Source of the DNA: JBCBCP01 sp039817385
GTDB taxonomy: Bacteria > Pseudomonadota > Alphaproteobacteria > Rhodobacterales > Rhodobacteraceae
Length of the DNA stretch: 64,000 nt
NCBI GenBank assembly: GCA_039817385.1
Contig: JBCBVY010000004.1
Location: 1-64,000, forward strand
Reading direction: 5' to 3'
This document shows, piece by piece, positions 34,892 to 42,566 of this stretch (position 1 is the stretch's first letter; the number at the start of each line of letters is the position of its first letter). The position numbers were made by a program, and so were the translations under genes. Below the pieces are notes generated by a model. That model was given only the letters and a program-made list of their open reading frames with translations, was not told where the DNA came from and did no database searches.

Positions 34892-35136
34892 GGCCGCACC
34901 TTTCCGCGCAGCCAGCGCACGAGGTAGATGACCGGCCAGCGCAGCACGCTCATCCCCGCGACCAGCACCAAAAGGCCGATCCACGGCCCATGCGCCCATG
35001 TCACCAACCCCAGCACCGGCACACCCAGCGCGATCATCAGATAGGCAAAGCGCCAGTGGTGGTCCCGGCTGGGCAGCATCGCGCCGATATTGGCGGCGAC
35101 AAACCAGAGGCAGGCAAGGATCGCACCGAGACTCAT
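34888..35136 (-). CDS. DUF2484 family membrane protein, copy 2
   Basis: 82 residues with three hydrophobic segments and a conserved outline MSLGAILACLWFVAANIGAMLPSRDH...SVLRWPVIYLVRWLRGK. It shares the LACLW.VA...AMLP motif and the final R(N/W)P(L/V)..Y....RG with the copy just upstream, so the two are a tandem paralogue pair. DUF2484 genes are typical of the Rhodobacterales dcw cluster between murC and murB; function is unknown. Confidence 0.8.
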   Translation of the reverse strand: MSLGAILACLWFVAANIGAMLPSRDHHWRFAYLMIALGVPVLGLVTWAHGPWIGLLVLVAGMSVLRWPVIYLVRWLRGKVRP

Positions 35137-35146
35137 TTTACGGGGC

Positions 35147-35410
35147 TCATTTCTGCATCTCCCGCGGCAGTTGGGGGTTTTGCCCGCGCGCCTTGGCCCA
35201 AAGATACCGCAGCGGGTTGCGGAACATGGACACAAAGGCGGCCAGCGCCAGCAGGCCCGCCCACCACGCCACGTCGAGACCGACCCAGAGGATCAGCAAG
35301 GGCGCCGCAATCAGCAAAGCAACCCCCGGCACATACTGCATCCGCATGGGCAGCAGCGCCACGATGGTAGAGGCAAAGACCCACGCCAGACACGCCCACA
35401 GAAGGATCAT
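35147..35410 (-). CDS. DUF2484 family membrane protein, copy 1
   Basis: 87 residues beginning MILLWACLAWVFASTIVALLPMRMQYVPGVALLIAAPLLILW and ending FVSMFRNPLRYLWAKARGQNPQLPREMQK, a typical DUF2484 protein with two to three membrane helices and a basic tail. ATGA overlaps it with the upstream gene. It is better conserved in outline than copy 2, 10 bases downstream. Confidence 0.85.
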   Translation of the reverse strand: MILLWACLAWVFASTIVALLPMRMQYVPGVALLIAAPLLILWVGLDVAWWAGLLALAAFVSMFRNPLRYLWAKARGQNPQLPREMQK

Positions 35411-35736
35411 GCCGATACCTCCGCGCGGCGCCGCAGCCAGCGGCCCAATAGGCCAAGCAGCCCGAAGACCACGCTGAGCGCAACCGCGATGCCGATCAGC
35501 ATGTTGGTAAAGCTGTCAACGAACATGCCTGCAAAAGGGTTGCCCTCCGCCTCCAGCGCCGACTTTCGAAGGTGCAATGCGCGAGACGCACCCAGCGCGG
35601 TGATCCAGACGGCCGCAGTCCCAGCCCAAAGCAGCCCAAAGTAGGCCCGCCAAGCCCGTGCAATACCGGCCCAGACCAGCCCCGCGAGCACGGCCACAAG
35701 GCCGATCAGGATGCCGAGAAGAACCGTCTCAATCAC
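35407..35736 (-). CDS. Small membrane protein immediately after murC
   Basis: 109 residues from a GTG start at 35736 that overlaps the murC stop as GTGA. Three hydrophobic segments (ETVLLGILIGLVAVLAGLVWAGIA, AYFGLLWAGTAAVWITALGA, and NMLIGIAVALSVVFGLLGLLG) and a basic C-terminus RWLRRRAEVSA. No known family recognised; the GTG start rests on the overlap and the lack of a better codon. Confidence 0.75.
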   Translation of the reverse strand: MIETVLLGILIGLVAVLAGLVWAGIARAWRAYFGLLWAGTAAVWITALGASRALHLRKSALEAEGNPFAGMFVDSFTNMLIGIAVALSVVFGLLGLLGRWLRRRAEVSA

Positions 35737-37139
35737 GCCGCGCCTTTCATCAGCCGGTCTGGCAAGCCGTTGGCCCAAGCGCTGATCGTGCCCGCGCCAA
35801 GGCAAACCACCATATCACCCGGACGCGCCTGTTCGCGCACGAGGCGTTCAAGGTCATTCTCATCCATGACCGAACGGGCATGGCGGTGCCCGTGGCGGAT
35901 CAGGCCCGCGACCAGGTCATCGCGGCTCGCGCCCTCGATCGGCGCTTCCCCGGCGGCAAAAACCTCTGCGATGCCAACCACGTCCGCGTCGTTGAAGCAG
36001 GAACAGAAGTCCTCAAAATGGTGGGACAGACGCGTGTACCGGTGCGGCTGATGCACCGCGATCACACGCCCCTCGCTTGCCTGCCGCGCGGCCTTCAGCA
36101 CCGCGGCAATTTCGGTCGGGTGGTGGCCGTAATCGTCGATGATGGTCACGCCGTGGGCCTCGCCCACCTTGGTAAAGCGCCGGTTCACCCCGCCGAATTT
36201 CGCGAGCGCGGTGCGGATCTCCTCCCCGGTCATGCCCAAGTGCCGCGCGACGGCCACGGCGCTCAGCGCGTTGGAGACGTTGTGATCCCCCGGCATGGGC
36301 AGCGAACAGCCTTCGATCACCTTGTCCTCCGCCTGAAGCGCGATGTCGAAATGGGCGACCCCGGCCTTGTAGCTGAGGTTCAGCGCCCGCACATCCGCCT
36401 GCGCGTTAAAGCCGTAGGTCGTCACGCGCCGGTCAGTGATCTTGCCCACAAGCGCCTGCACGTCCGAATCGTCCGTGCAGCATACCGCGAGGCCGTAGAA
36501 CGGGATGTTGGAGACAAACTCGTAAAAGCCCTTGTGCAGCGCCTCTTCGGTGCCCCAATGCTCCATATGTTCGGGGTCGATATTGGTCACGATGGCAATG
36601 GTCGCGGGCAAGCGGTTGAAGGTGCCGTCGCTCTCGTCCGCCTCCACGACCATCCACTCGCCATCGCCTTTGCGCGCGTTGGAGCCGTAGGCGTGGATGA
36701 TCCCGCCGTTCACGACCGTCGGGTCAAACTTGCCCTCGTCCAGCAGGGCCGCGACCATCGTGGTTGTCGTCGTCTTGCCGTGCGTGCCCGCCACCGCGAT
36801 GTTCGAGCGCAGGCGCATGAGCTCAGCCAGCATCTCGGCCCGGCGCACGATGGGTAGCCCGCGAGCGCGCGCGGCGTCCAGCTCCGCGTTGCCGGGCTTG
36901 ATCGCGGAGGAGATCACGACAACTTCCGCCTCGGCCACGTTCTCGGCCACCTGCCCTTCGAAGATATGCGCGCCAAGGCTGGCGAGCCGCTGCGTGATCG
37001 GCGTCGATTTCAGGTCAGAGCCCTGCACGACATAGCCGTGGTTCAGCAGCACCTCCGCGATGCCAGACATCCCGATCCCGCCAATGCCGACAAAGTGGAT
37101 GGGGCCAACATCACCGGGAAGCTTGGTTGCAGGGCTCAT
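35733..37139 (-). CDS. murC: UDP-N-acetylmuramate--L-alanine ligase
   Basis: 468 residues, adds L-Ala to UDP-MurNAc. N-terminal FVGIGGIGMSGIAEVL, ATP-binding VAGTHGKTTTTTMVAALLD, VVEADESDGTFNRL, DDYGHHPTEI and HQPHRYTRL give a complete Mur ligase. It starts 3 bases after the murG stop and is translationally coupled (GTGA) to the small membrane gene downstream. Confidence 0.97.
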   Translation of the reverse strand: MSPATKLPGDVGPIHFVGIGGIGMSGIAEVLLNHGYVVQGSDLKSTPITQRLASLGAHIFEGQVAENVAEAEVVVISSAIKPGNAELDAARARGLPIVRRAEMLAELMRLRSNIAVAGTHGKTTTTTMVAALLDEGKFDPTVVNGGIIHAYGSNARKGDGEWMVVEADESDGTFNRLPATIAIVTNIDPEHMEHWGTEEALHKGFYEFVSNIPFYGLAVCCTDDSDVQALVGKITDRRVTTYGFNAQADVRALNLSYKAGVAHFDIALQAEDKVIEGCSLPMPGDHNVSNALSAVAVARHLGMTGEEIRTALAKFGGVNRRFTKVGEAHGVTIIDDYGHHPTEIAAVLKAARQASEGRVIAVHQPHRYTRLSHHFEDFCSCFNDADVVGIAEVFAAGEAPIEGASRDDLVAGLIRHGHRHARSVMDENDLERLVREQARPGDMVVCLGAGTISAWANGLPDRLMKGAA

Positions 37140-37142
37140 GGG

Positions 37143-38234
37143 CTATCCTTTCTGGGCGCGGGATTGGGCGATATCGGCGAGGTCCTCGGCCGCGGTAGGC
37201 TTGCCGTGCCCCAGTGCCGCCGCGGCCATCTGGACCGCGCCGCCGGGGTTTTCCAGCACCAGCGCGATGTTCTGCGCAATGGCCTCGGGCGTGGCCGCAT
37301 CCTCGGGCACGAGGATCGCCGCGCCCGCATCTGTTAAGCCGCGCGCATTGGCCGTCTGGTGATCGCCAGTGGCGAGGGCAAAGGGGATCAGGATCGCGGG
37401 GCGACCAATGACCGAAATATCGGCCACAGAAGAGGCGCCGGAGCGGGAGATCACAAGCTGCGCCTCTGATATCCGGCGCGGCACATCCTGAAAGAAGGGT
37501 TGCACCTCTGCGCTCACGCCGGCTTGCGCATAGGCGTCGATCACGCGGGCTTCATCCTCGGCCCGGGCCTGGTGGCTGACGCGCAGGCGGTTGCGCAGCG
37601 CCTCGGGCAGTGCGGCGATGGCTGCGGGCACCACATCCGAAAGCACGCGCGCGCCCTGGCTGCCGCCAATCACAAGCAGCTCCATCGGGTAATCGCCCGG
37701 CGCGATATAGGCCGCCCCGGCCCGCTCCAGCACGGCGCGGCGCACCGGGTTGCCGACATGCTGCGCTTCGGTCCCCTCGGGCAGGTCCGTCGGCCATGTG
37801 CCGCAGGCAACAAGATCGACTCGCCGCGCCAAAAGGCGGTTCACCCGGCCTAAAACGCCGTTCTGTTCATGGATCAGCCGCGGCAGGCCCAGCAAGTAAG
37901 CCGCCCCCATCGCTGGAATCGACGGGTAGCCGCCAAAGCCGATAACCACCGCGGGCCGGTCCCGGCGCATCTGCCGCACCATCGACAGCACGCCGCCCGC
38001 AATGCGCAGGGGCACCATCAGCTTGGCCAGCACCCCGCCCCGGGCAAAGGTCGCGCTGGACACTTTGCGAATCTCCACCGAATGCGGAAAGCCGCCCACG
38101 TAACGCGCCCCGCGCGCATCCGTTGTCAAAACAACGCGCCAGCCGCGCGCCAGCATCACCTCGGCCAGCGCCTGCGCGGGGAACATATGCCCGCCAGTGC
38201 CGCCTGCCGCGATGATCATAAGAGGCTGTGTCAT
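37143..38234 (-). CDS. murG: UDP-GlcNAc:undecaprenyl-PP-MurNAc-pentapeptide GlcNAc transferase
   Basis: 363 residues, makes lipid II on the inner face of the cytoplasmic membrane. GGTGGHMFPA at the N-terminus (residues 10-19), VIGFGGYPSIPA, HEQNGVLGRVNRLLA, ELLVIGGSQGARVLSDVVP and the UDP-GlcNAc motif ISRSGASSVADISVIGRPAILIPF. The ATG at 38234 overlaps the ftsW stop (ATGA); a longer in-frame extension is not credible. Confidence 0.97.
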   Translation of the reverse strand: MTQPLMIIAAGGTGGHMFPAQALAEVMLARGWRVVLTTDARGARYVGGFPHSVEIRKVSSATFARGGVLAKLMVPLRIAGGVLSMVRQMRRDRPAVVIGFGGYPSIPAMGAAYLLGLPRLIHEQNGVLGRVNRLLARRVDLVACGTWPTDLPEGTEAQHVGNPVRRAVLERAGAAYIAPGDYPMELLVIGGSQGARVLSDVVPAAIAALPEALRNRLRVSHQARAEDEARVIDAYAQAGVSAEVQPFFQDVPRRISEAQLVISRSGASSVADISVIGRPAILIPFALATGDHQTANARGLTDAGAAILVPEDAATPEAIAQNIALVLENPGGAVQMAAAALGHGKPTAAEDLADIAQSRAQKG

Positions 38235-39406
38235 TTTGCCTGCCGGTTGCCGCGCCCCAGAACGTCCGAAATCCCGCCCTGCGCGCGGGCGCGCGTGAAG
38301 GCCAAGAGCATCCCGACCGCAATGCCGGATGCGATCACCGAACTGCCACCGTAAGAGACAAAGGGCAAGGTCATGCCCTTGGCGGGCAGCAGCCGAACTG
38401 CCACGCCCATGTTGATCATCGCCTGCACCGCGAACATGCACGCGAGCCCCGTGCCCGCAAGGCGGATGAACGGGTCCCGTTCGCGCACCAGCCGCAGGAG
38501 GGACCGCACAACGATGGAGCAATAGAGCGCGATGATGACCAGAACGAGGATCAGGCCATACTCCTCGGCCGCGACCGCGATGATGAAGTCGGTATGGGCA
38601 TCGGGCAGCGACCATTTCACCTCGCCCCCGCCGACGCCAACGCCGAACAGCCCTCCCTCGCGGATCGCGTTGGTGGCGTAGCCAAGCTGGGTCGTCGGGT
38701 CGACCTCAGAGCTGAGGAACCCGTCGATCCGGCGGGCGAAGTGCTGGGAATTGGCGTAGGCCAAGGCGCCCGCGGCAAAGACCGCCCCTGCCATGCCTAC
38801 CAGCAGCAGCATCGGCGCACCGGCGACGAAATACATCACGCCCCAGGCAAAAAGCACAAGGCTCGCCTGCCCGAAATCAGGCTGCAGCGCCAACATCAGC
38901 ACGAGGCTGATGCAAAGCGCAAAAGACCAGAGCTTGCCCGGCGGCCCGCCGATCTGCTGGGACGCGGCCAGCAACCATGCCGCCACGACAACGAAACCGG
39001 GCTTGAGGAATTCGGAAGGCTGCACCGCAGCAAAACCCAGCGAATACCAGCGCGTCGCGCCCTTGCCGAAATCGGTGCCGAACCAAGGCAGCAGCGCAAT
39101 CGCGATAAAGCAAAAGATGAACGCCAGCGTGGCCAGCCGCCGCACGAGCGTGGGCGACATCATCGAGGTGAGCAGCATCACCACCAGCGCAACGCCGCCA
39201 AAAAACGCCTGCCGCTGCACGTAGTGAAAGGGCACAAGGCCGTTTTTCTCTGCCAAGGGGGGCGAGGCGGCCAGCCCCAGCAGCAAACCAATCGCAAACA
39301 GAAGCAGCACACAGGTCATCGACCACTTGTCGATCGTGCGCCACCATTTGGGCAGGATCGGCTCGCCATCGCGAGGCGCCACTGCACCATAGACCATCTC
39401 TGTCAT
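38231..39406 (-). CDS. ftsW: Cell division SEDS glycosyltransferase FtsW
   Basis: 391 residues, about ten membrane helices, septal peptidoglycan polymerase working with FtsI. SEDS signatures FAAVQPSEFLKPGF, IDGFLSSEVDPTTQLGYATNAIREGGLFGVGVGGG, and the C-terminal INMGVAVRLLPAKGMTLPFVSYGGSS. It is the first gene of the second half of the dcw cluster; a plus-strand flavoprotein gene separates it from murD. Confidence 0.95.
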   Translation of the reverse strand: MTEMVYGAVAPRDGEPILPKWWRTIDKWSMTCVLLLFAIGLLLGLAASPPLAEKNGLVPFHYVQRQAFFGGVALVVMLLTSMMSPTLVRRLATLAFIFCFIAIALLPWFGTDFGKGATRWYSLGFAAVQPSEFLKPGFVVVAAWLLAASQQIGGPPGKLWSFALCISLVLMLALQPDFGQASLVLFAWGVMYFVAGAPMLLLVGMAGAVFAAGALAYANSQHFARRIDGFLSSEVDPTTQLGYATNAIREGGLFGVGVGGGEVKWSLPDAHTDFIIAVAAEEYGLILVLVIIALYCSIVVRSLLRLVRERDPFIRLAGTGLACMFAVQAMINMGVAVRLLPAKGMTLPFVSYGGSSVIASGIAVGMLLAFTRARAQGGISDVLGRGNRQAK

Positions 39407-39610
39407 CGGGTCCCGTTCATCTCTGCCTCAGGCGCCCCGTTATCGTGCCGGGGCATCAGGTGTCCGGGTTGTCCCGGATCAACGGGCTTCATTATATCGC
39501 GGGCCGCGCCCCGTGGCCAGACTTATCGCGACAAGAGGTTTGCAAAGCGCGAATGGCCCTTTTGCAAAGCCCGCTTGACCCCCCTGCCCGACTGCGGCAA
39601 GGCCCAGGCC

Positions 39611-40798
39611 ATGCACTATGACACGCTGATCCTTGGCGCCGGCGCGGCTGGCATGATGTGCGCCGCCTACGCGCCGGGCCGGGTGCTGATCGTGGACCAT
39701 GCCAAGGCCCCGGGGGAGAAGATCCGCATCTCCGGCGGCGGGCGGTGCAATTTCACTAACCTTTATGCCCGGCCCGAAGCGTTCCTGTCCGCCAACCCGC
39801 ATTTCGCCAAATCGGCGCTGGCCCGCTACAGCCAGTGGGATTTCATTGACCTCATCGACCGCGCGGGCATCGCATGGCACGAAAAGACGCTGGGGCAGCT
39901 TTTTTGCGACGGGCCGTCGACGCAAGTGGTCGCGATGCTGCGCCGGATGATGCAGGAGAACGGGGCGGAGCTGTGGCTGAAGACCAGCCCCCGGGCGGTG
40001 ACGCGCGATGCCGCGGGGTTCACGGTCGCGCTTGAGCGGGACGGGAGCCGCGCCCAGGTCACTTGCACGTCGCTGGTCCTCGCCACGGGCGGCAAATCCA
40101 TCCCGAAGATGGGCGCGACGGGCCTCGCCTATGATCTCGCGCGGCAATTCGGGCTGAAAGTGACGGAAACGCGGCCCGCGTTGGTGCCCTTCACCTTCTC
40201 GGACGGGCGGTTCAAGGACATCTCCGGCATCAGCGCCCCGAGCCGGGTGCGCGCGGGCGAGACCAGCTTTGACGAGGCGATCCTCTTTACCCACCGCGGG
40301 CTGTCGGGGCCTGCTGTCCTTCAAGCCTCCTCTTACTGGACCGAGGGCGCGCCAATCACGGTCGATCTGGACCCAGGCGGCACAATCATCCCCGCGCTGA
40401 AGGCGCAGCGGCAGGTGCAGGGCCGCCGCCAGCTGACAACCGAGCTGGGCCAGCACCTGCCCGCGCGGCTGGTCGGATTTCTGGCGGACGAGGCGATGTC
40501 CGGCACGCTGGCCGATCAATCCGGCGCCCGTCTTGAAACGCTTGAGGCACGGCTGCGCGACTGGCAGATGACCCCGACGGGGACCGAAGGGTACCGCACC
40601 GCCGAAGTCACGCTGGGCGGCATCGACACCGACGGGCTGTCCTCAACCACGATGGAAGCGCGGGACGTCCCCGGCCTTTATGCCATCGGCGAGGCGGTGG
40701 ACGTGACCGGATGGCTGGGCGGGTATAACTTCCAGTGGGCCTGGGCCTCCGGCATGGCCTGCGCCCGCGCGCTACCAGGTTCCACAGCCAATCCTTAG
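39611..40798 (+). CDS. HI0933/YhiN-type FAD-dependent oxidoreductase
   Basis: A 395-residue flavoprotein. FAD-binding ILGAGAAGMMCAAYA, the family motif EKIRISGGGRCNFTNLYA, VLATGGKSIPKMGATG, ALVPFTF and the C-terminal GEAVDVTGWLGGYNFQWAWASGMACARA are all present. Function of the family is not established; related proteins act on unknown substrates. Start ATG 39611 is right before the Rossmann strand. It lies on the plus strand between murD and ftsW, opposite to the whole dcw cluster. Its final stop base is the first base of a 158-base inverted repeat. Confidence 0.92.
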   Translation: MHYDTLILGAGAAGMMCAAYAPGRVLIVDHAKAPGEKIRISGGGRCNFTNLYARPEAFLSANPHFAKSALARYSQWDFIDLIDRAGIAWHEKTLGQLFCDGPSTQVVAMLRRMMQENGAELWLKTSPRAVTRDAAGFTVALERDGSRAQVTCTSLVLATGGKSIPKMGATGLAYDLARQFGLKVTETRPALVPFTFSDGRFKDISGISAPSRVRAGETSFDEAILFTHRGLSGPAVLQASSYWTEGAPITVDLDPGGTIIPALKAQRQVQGRRQLTTELGQHLPARLVGFLADEAMSGTLADQSGARLETLEARLRDWQMTPTGTEGYRTAEVTLGGIDTDGLSSTTMEARDVPGLYAIGEAVDVTGWLGGYNFQWAWASGMACARALPGSTANP

Positions 40799-40955
40799 GT
40801 TCGGAGCCGCCCTCGCTTGAGCGTGCAAGAGCCCTGAGGGGGCGGACGGGTCCAGCTGAAATGCGGAGGGTCCCTGCAAGTGGAAACCGTATTTCTGCTG
40901 GATGCGGCCGCCCCCTCAGGGCACGCAGCAGATCAATCGAGGACGGCTCCGAACC
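40798..40955. ncRNA. Candidate structured RNA: 158-base rod-like inverted repeat
   Basis: Two 48-base arms (40798-40845 and 40908-40955) pair end to end. The outer helix is 18 positions with one mismatch (GGTTCGGAGCCG...), followed by an unpaired 16 x 16 region, then a perfect 14-bp helix (CCCTGAGGGGGCGG), then a terminal stem TCCAGC and GAAATGCGG pairing with CCGTATTTC and GCTGGA (40851-40866 with 40887-40902). The loop is 40867-40886. Helix, central bubble and terminal arm are the layout of 6S RNA. On the minus strand the 3' bubble side can form a small CTTG/CAAG hairpin, also as in 6S. Orientation and expression are unproven. Alternatives are a mobile palindromic element or a transcription barrier between opposing genes. 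Confidence 0.5.
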
Positions 40956-41026
40956 GCTTTAGGTTTGGTGAGACCCGAAGCGCAACCACCCCAACCATCC
41001 TCAACCACCGCCCGCCGCAGCGCGCC

Positions 41027-41081
41027 CGTTTTGCGCCAGCAAAACGCCCCCCCTCTACGTCAGATTATTTCCAATAATCTG
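41027..41081. terminator. Two hairpins between the rod element and murD
   Basis: CGTTTTGC-GCCA-GCAAAACG (41027-41046) and CAGATTATT-TCC-AATAATCTG (41061-41081) are perfect inverted repeats 13 bases beyond the murD stop codon. Neither is followed by a good T run on the minus strand, but together they probably end murD transcription. Confidence 0.5.
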
Positions 41082-41093
41082 CCCCGCGCGAGG

Positions 41094-42485
41094 TCAAAGC
41101 CGTGCGCGGACTGCGGAGATAAACGCCTCGCCCCGCTGTTCGAAATTGTCGTATTGGTCAAAGCTCGCCGCCGCCGGGGCCAGCAGCACCACATCGCCCG
41201 GCTCCGCATCCCTCATCGCCGCGGCCACGGCGCTGTCCATATCGCCGCAGACCTGCGTATCCGCCTCAAGCTGCATGGCAAAGCCTGCCGCCTCGCGCCC
41301 GATCACATAGGCTTTGCGCACCGAACCGGAGGCCGCGTTCAGCGGGGCAAGGCTGCCTTCCTTTTGCAAGCCGCCGCAGATCCAGCGGACCGCGTCAAAG
41401 GCTTGAAGCGCCTTGACCGCGCTGTCCACATTTGTGGCCTTGCTGTCGTTCACGTACCGCACCCCGTTTGCCTCCGCGATCTGTTGGCTGCGATGCGGCA
41501 GGCCGGGATAGCTGCGCAGCCCCGCCTCGATCACCCGCGGCGCAAGGCCCAGCGCGCGGCAGGCGGCAAAAGCGGCACAGGCGTTTTGGTGGTTATGTGC
41601 GCCCGGCAGACCCGCGATCGCGCGCAGGTCGATATCTGAAACCTGCCGCCCCTTGCGCCACTCGGCGAGGAACCCTTTACGCGCCGCGACCTGCCAGCCG
41701 GGGCCGGAGGGCTTGGTGGTGACGGACACGCGGATCACCCGGTCATCAGACATGCCTTCGGAGAGCTGACCGGCCAGAAACCGCCCCTCCGCCTCGTCCA
41801 CGCCGATCACTGCGCGGTCCGGCCCGCCTTCGGCAAAAAGCCGCCGCTTCGCCGCGAAATAGCCCCCCATGCCGCCGTGCCTGTCAAGGTGATCGGGCGT
41901 CAGGTTGGTAAAGACGGCCACATCCGGCGTCAGGCTGCGGGCAAGCTCAGTCTGGTAAGAGCTCAGCTCCAGCACCACGACGCCCCCATCGCCCGGTGGG
42001 TCGATATCCAGCACGCCGCGGCCAATATTGCCCGCGAGCTGGCTTTCCCGGCCTGCGGCTTCAAGGATGTGGTGGATCAGGGCGGACGTGGTCGATTTCC
42101 CGTTCGAGCCGGTGACCGCCACCACCCGCGGCACCGTGTCCATCCGCGCCCAACCCGTCGCCGCAACGGATTGGAAGAACAGGCCGATGTCGTTGTCCAC
42201 CGCCACACCCGCGGCCTGCGCCGCAGCCACCACCGGGTTTGGCGCGGGGTAAAGATGCGGGATGCCCGGGGAAACGATCAGCCGGTCGATCCGGGACCAA
42301 TCCGCCTTGTGCAGATCGTGCAGGGTAAGGCCTTCGCCGGCGGCCCGGTCCCGCGCGCCATCGCTGTCATCCCAGCAGAGCGCCTCCGCCCCACCTGCGA
42401 TTAGCGCCTTTGCAGCCGACAGGCCCGAGCGGCCAAGGCCGAGGACCGCGACGCGCGCGCCCTGAAGGCCAAGAACGGGGATCAT
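41094..42485 (-). CDS. murD: UDP-N-acetylmuramoyl-L-alanine--D-glutamate ligase
   Basis: 463 residues, adds D-Glu to UDP-MurNAc-L-Ala. N-terminal VAVLGLGRSGLSAAKALIAGG, ATP-binding VVAVTGSNGKSTTSALIHH, LELSSYQTELA, LTPDHLDRHGGMGGYFAAK, and NDSKATNVDSAVKALQ are all visible. Start ATG 42485 (MIPVLGLQG) is preferred over an upstream in-frame codon. A repeat copy separates it from mraY, so the junction is not tightly coupled. Confidence 0.97.
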   Translation of the reverse strand: MIPVLGLQGARVAVLGLGRSGLSAAKALIAGGAEALCWDDSDGARDRAAGEGLTLHDLHKADWSRIDRLIVSPGIPHLYPAPNPVVAAAQAAGVAVDNDIGLFFQSVAATGWARMDTVPRVVAVTGSNGKSTTSALIHHILEAAGRESQLAGNIGRGVLDIDPPGDGGVVVLELSSYQTELARSLTPDVAVFTNLTPDHLDRHGGMGGYFAAKRRLFAEGGPDRAVIGVDEAEGRFLAGQLSEGMSDDRVIRVSVTTKPSGPGWQVAARKGFLAEWRKGRQVSDIDLRAIAGLPGAHNHQNACAAFAACRALGLAPRVIEAGLRSYPGLPHRSQQIAEANGVRYVNDSKATNVDSAVKALQAFDAVRWICGGLQKEGSLAPLNAASGSVRKAYVIGREAAGFAMQLEADTQVCGDMDSAVAAAMRDAEPGDVVLLAPAAASFDQYDNFEQRGEAFISAVRARL

Positions 42486-42497
42486 TGCAGCGCCCTC

Positions 42498-42550
42498 GTG
42501 GGGGCCAGCCCCCACACCCCCGGGATTTTTCTTGAACAGAGAAGAGGGGA
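42498..42550 (+). repeat. Dispersed intergenic repeat, copy C
   Basis: Hairpin GTGGGGGC-CA-GCCCCCAC (42498-42515), then CCCCCGGGATTTTT and ACAGAGAAGAGGGGA. It lies inside the dcw cluster between the mraY stop and the murD start. Confidence 0.75.
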
Positions 42551-42566
42551 CGCGGCATGCCTCACA

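Noticed and set aside
38228..39610. In-frame extension upstream of the HI0933-type protein
   Set aside because: It lies opposite ftsW and is not similar to the family; ATG 39611 precedes the FAD-binding strand directly.
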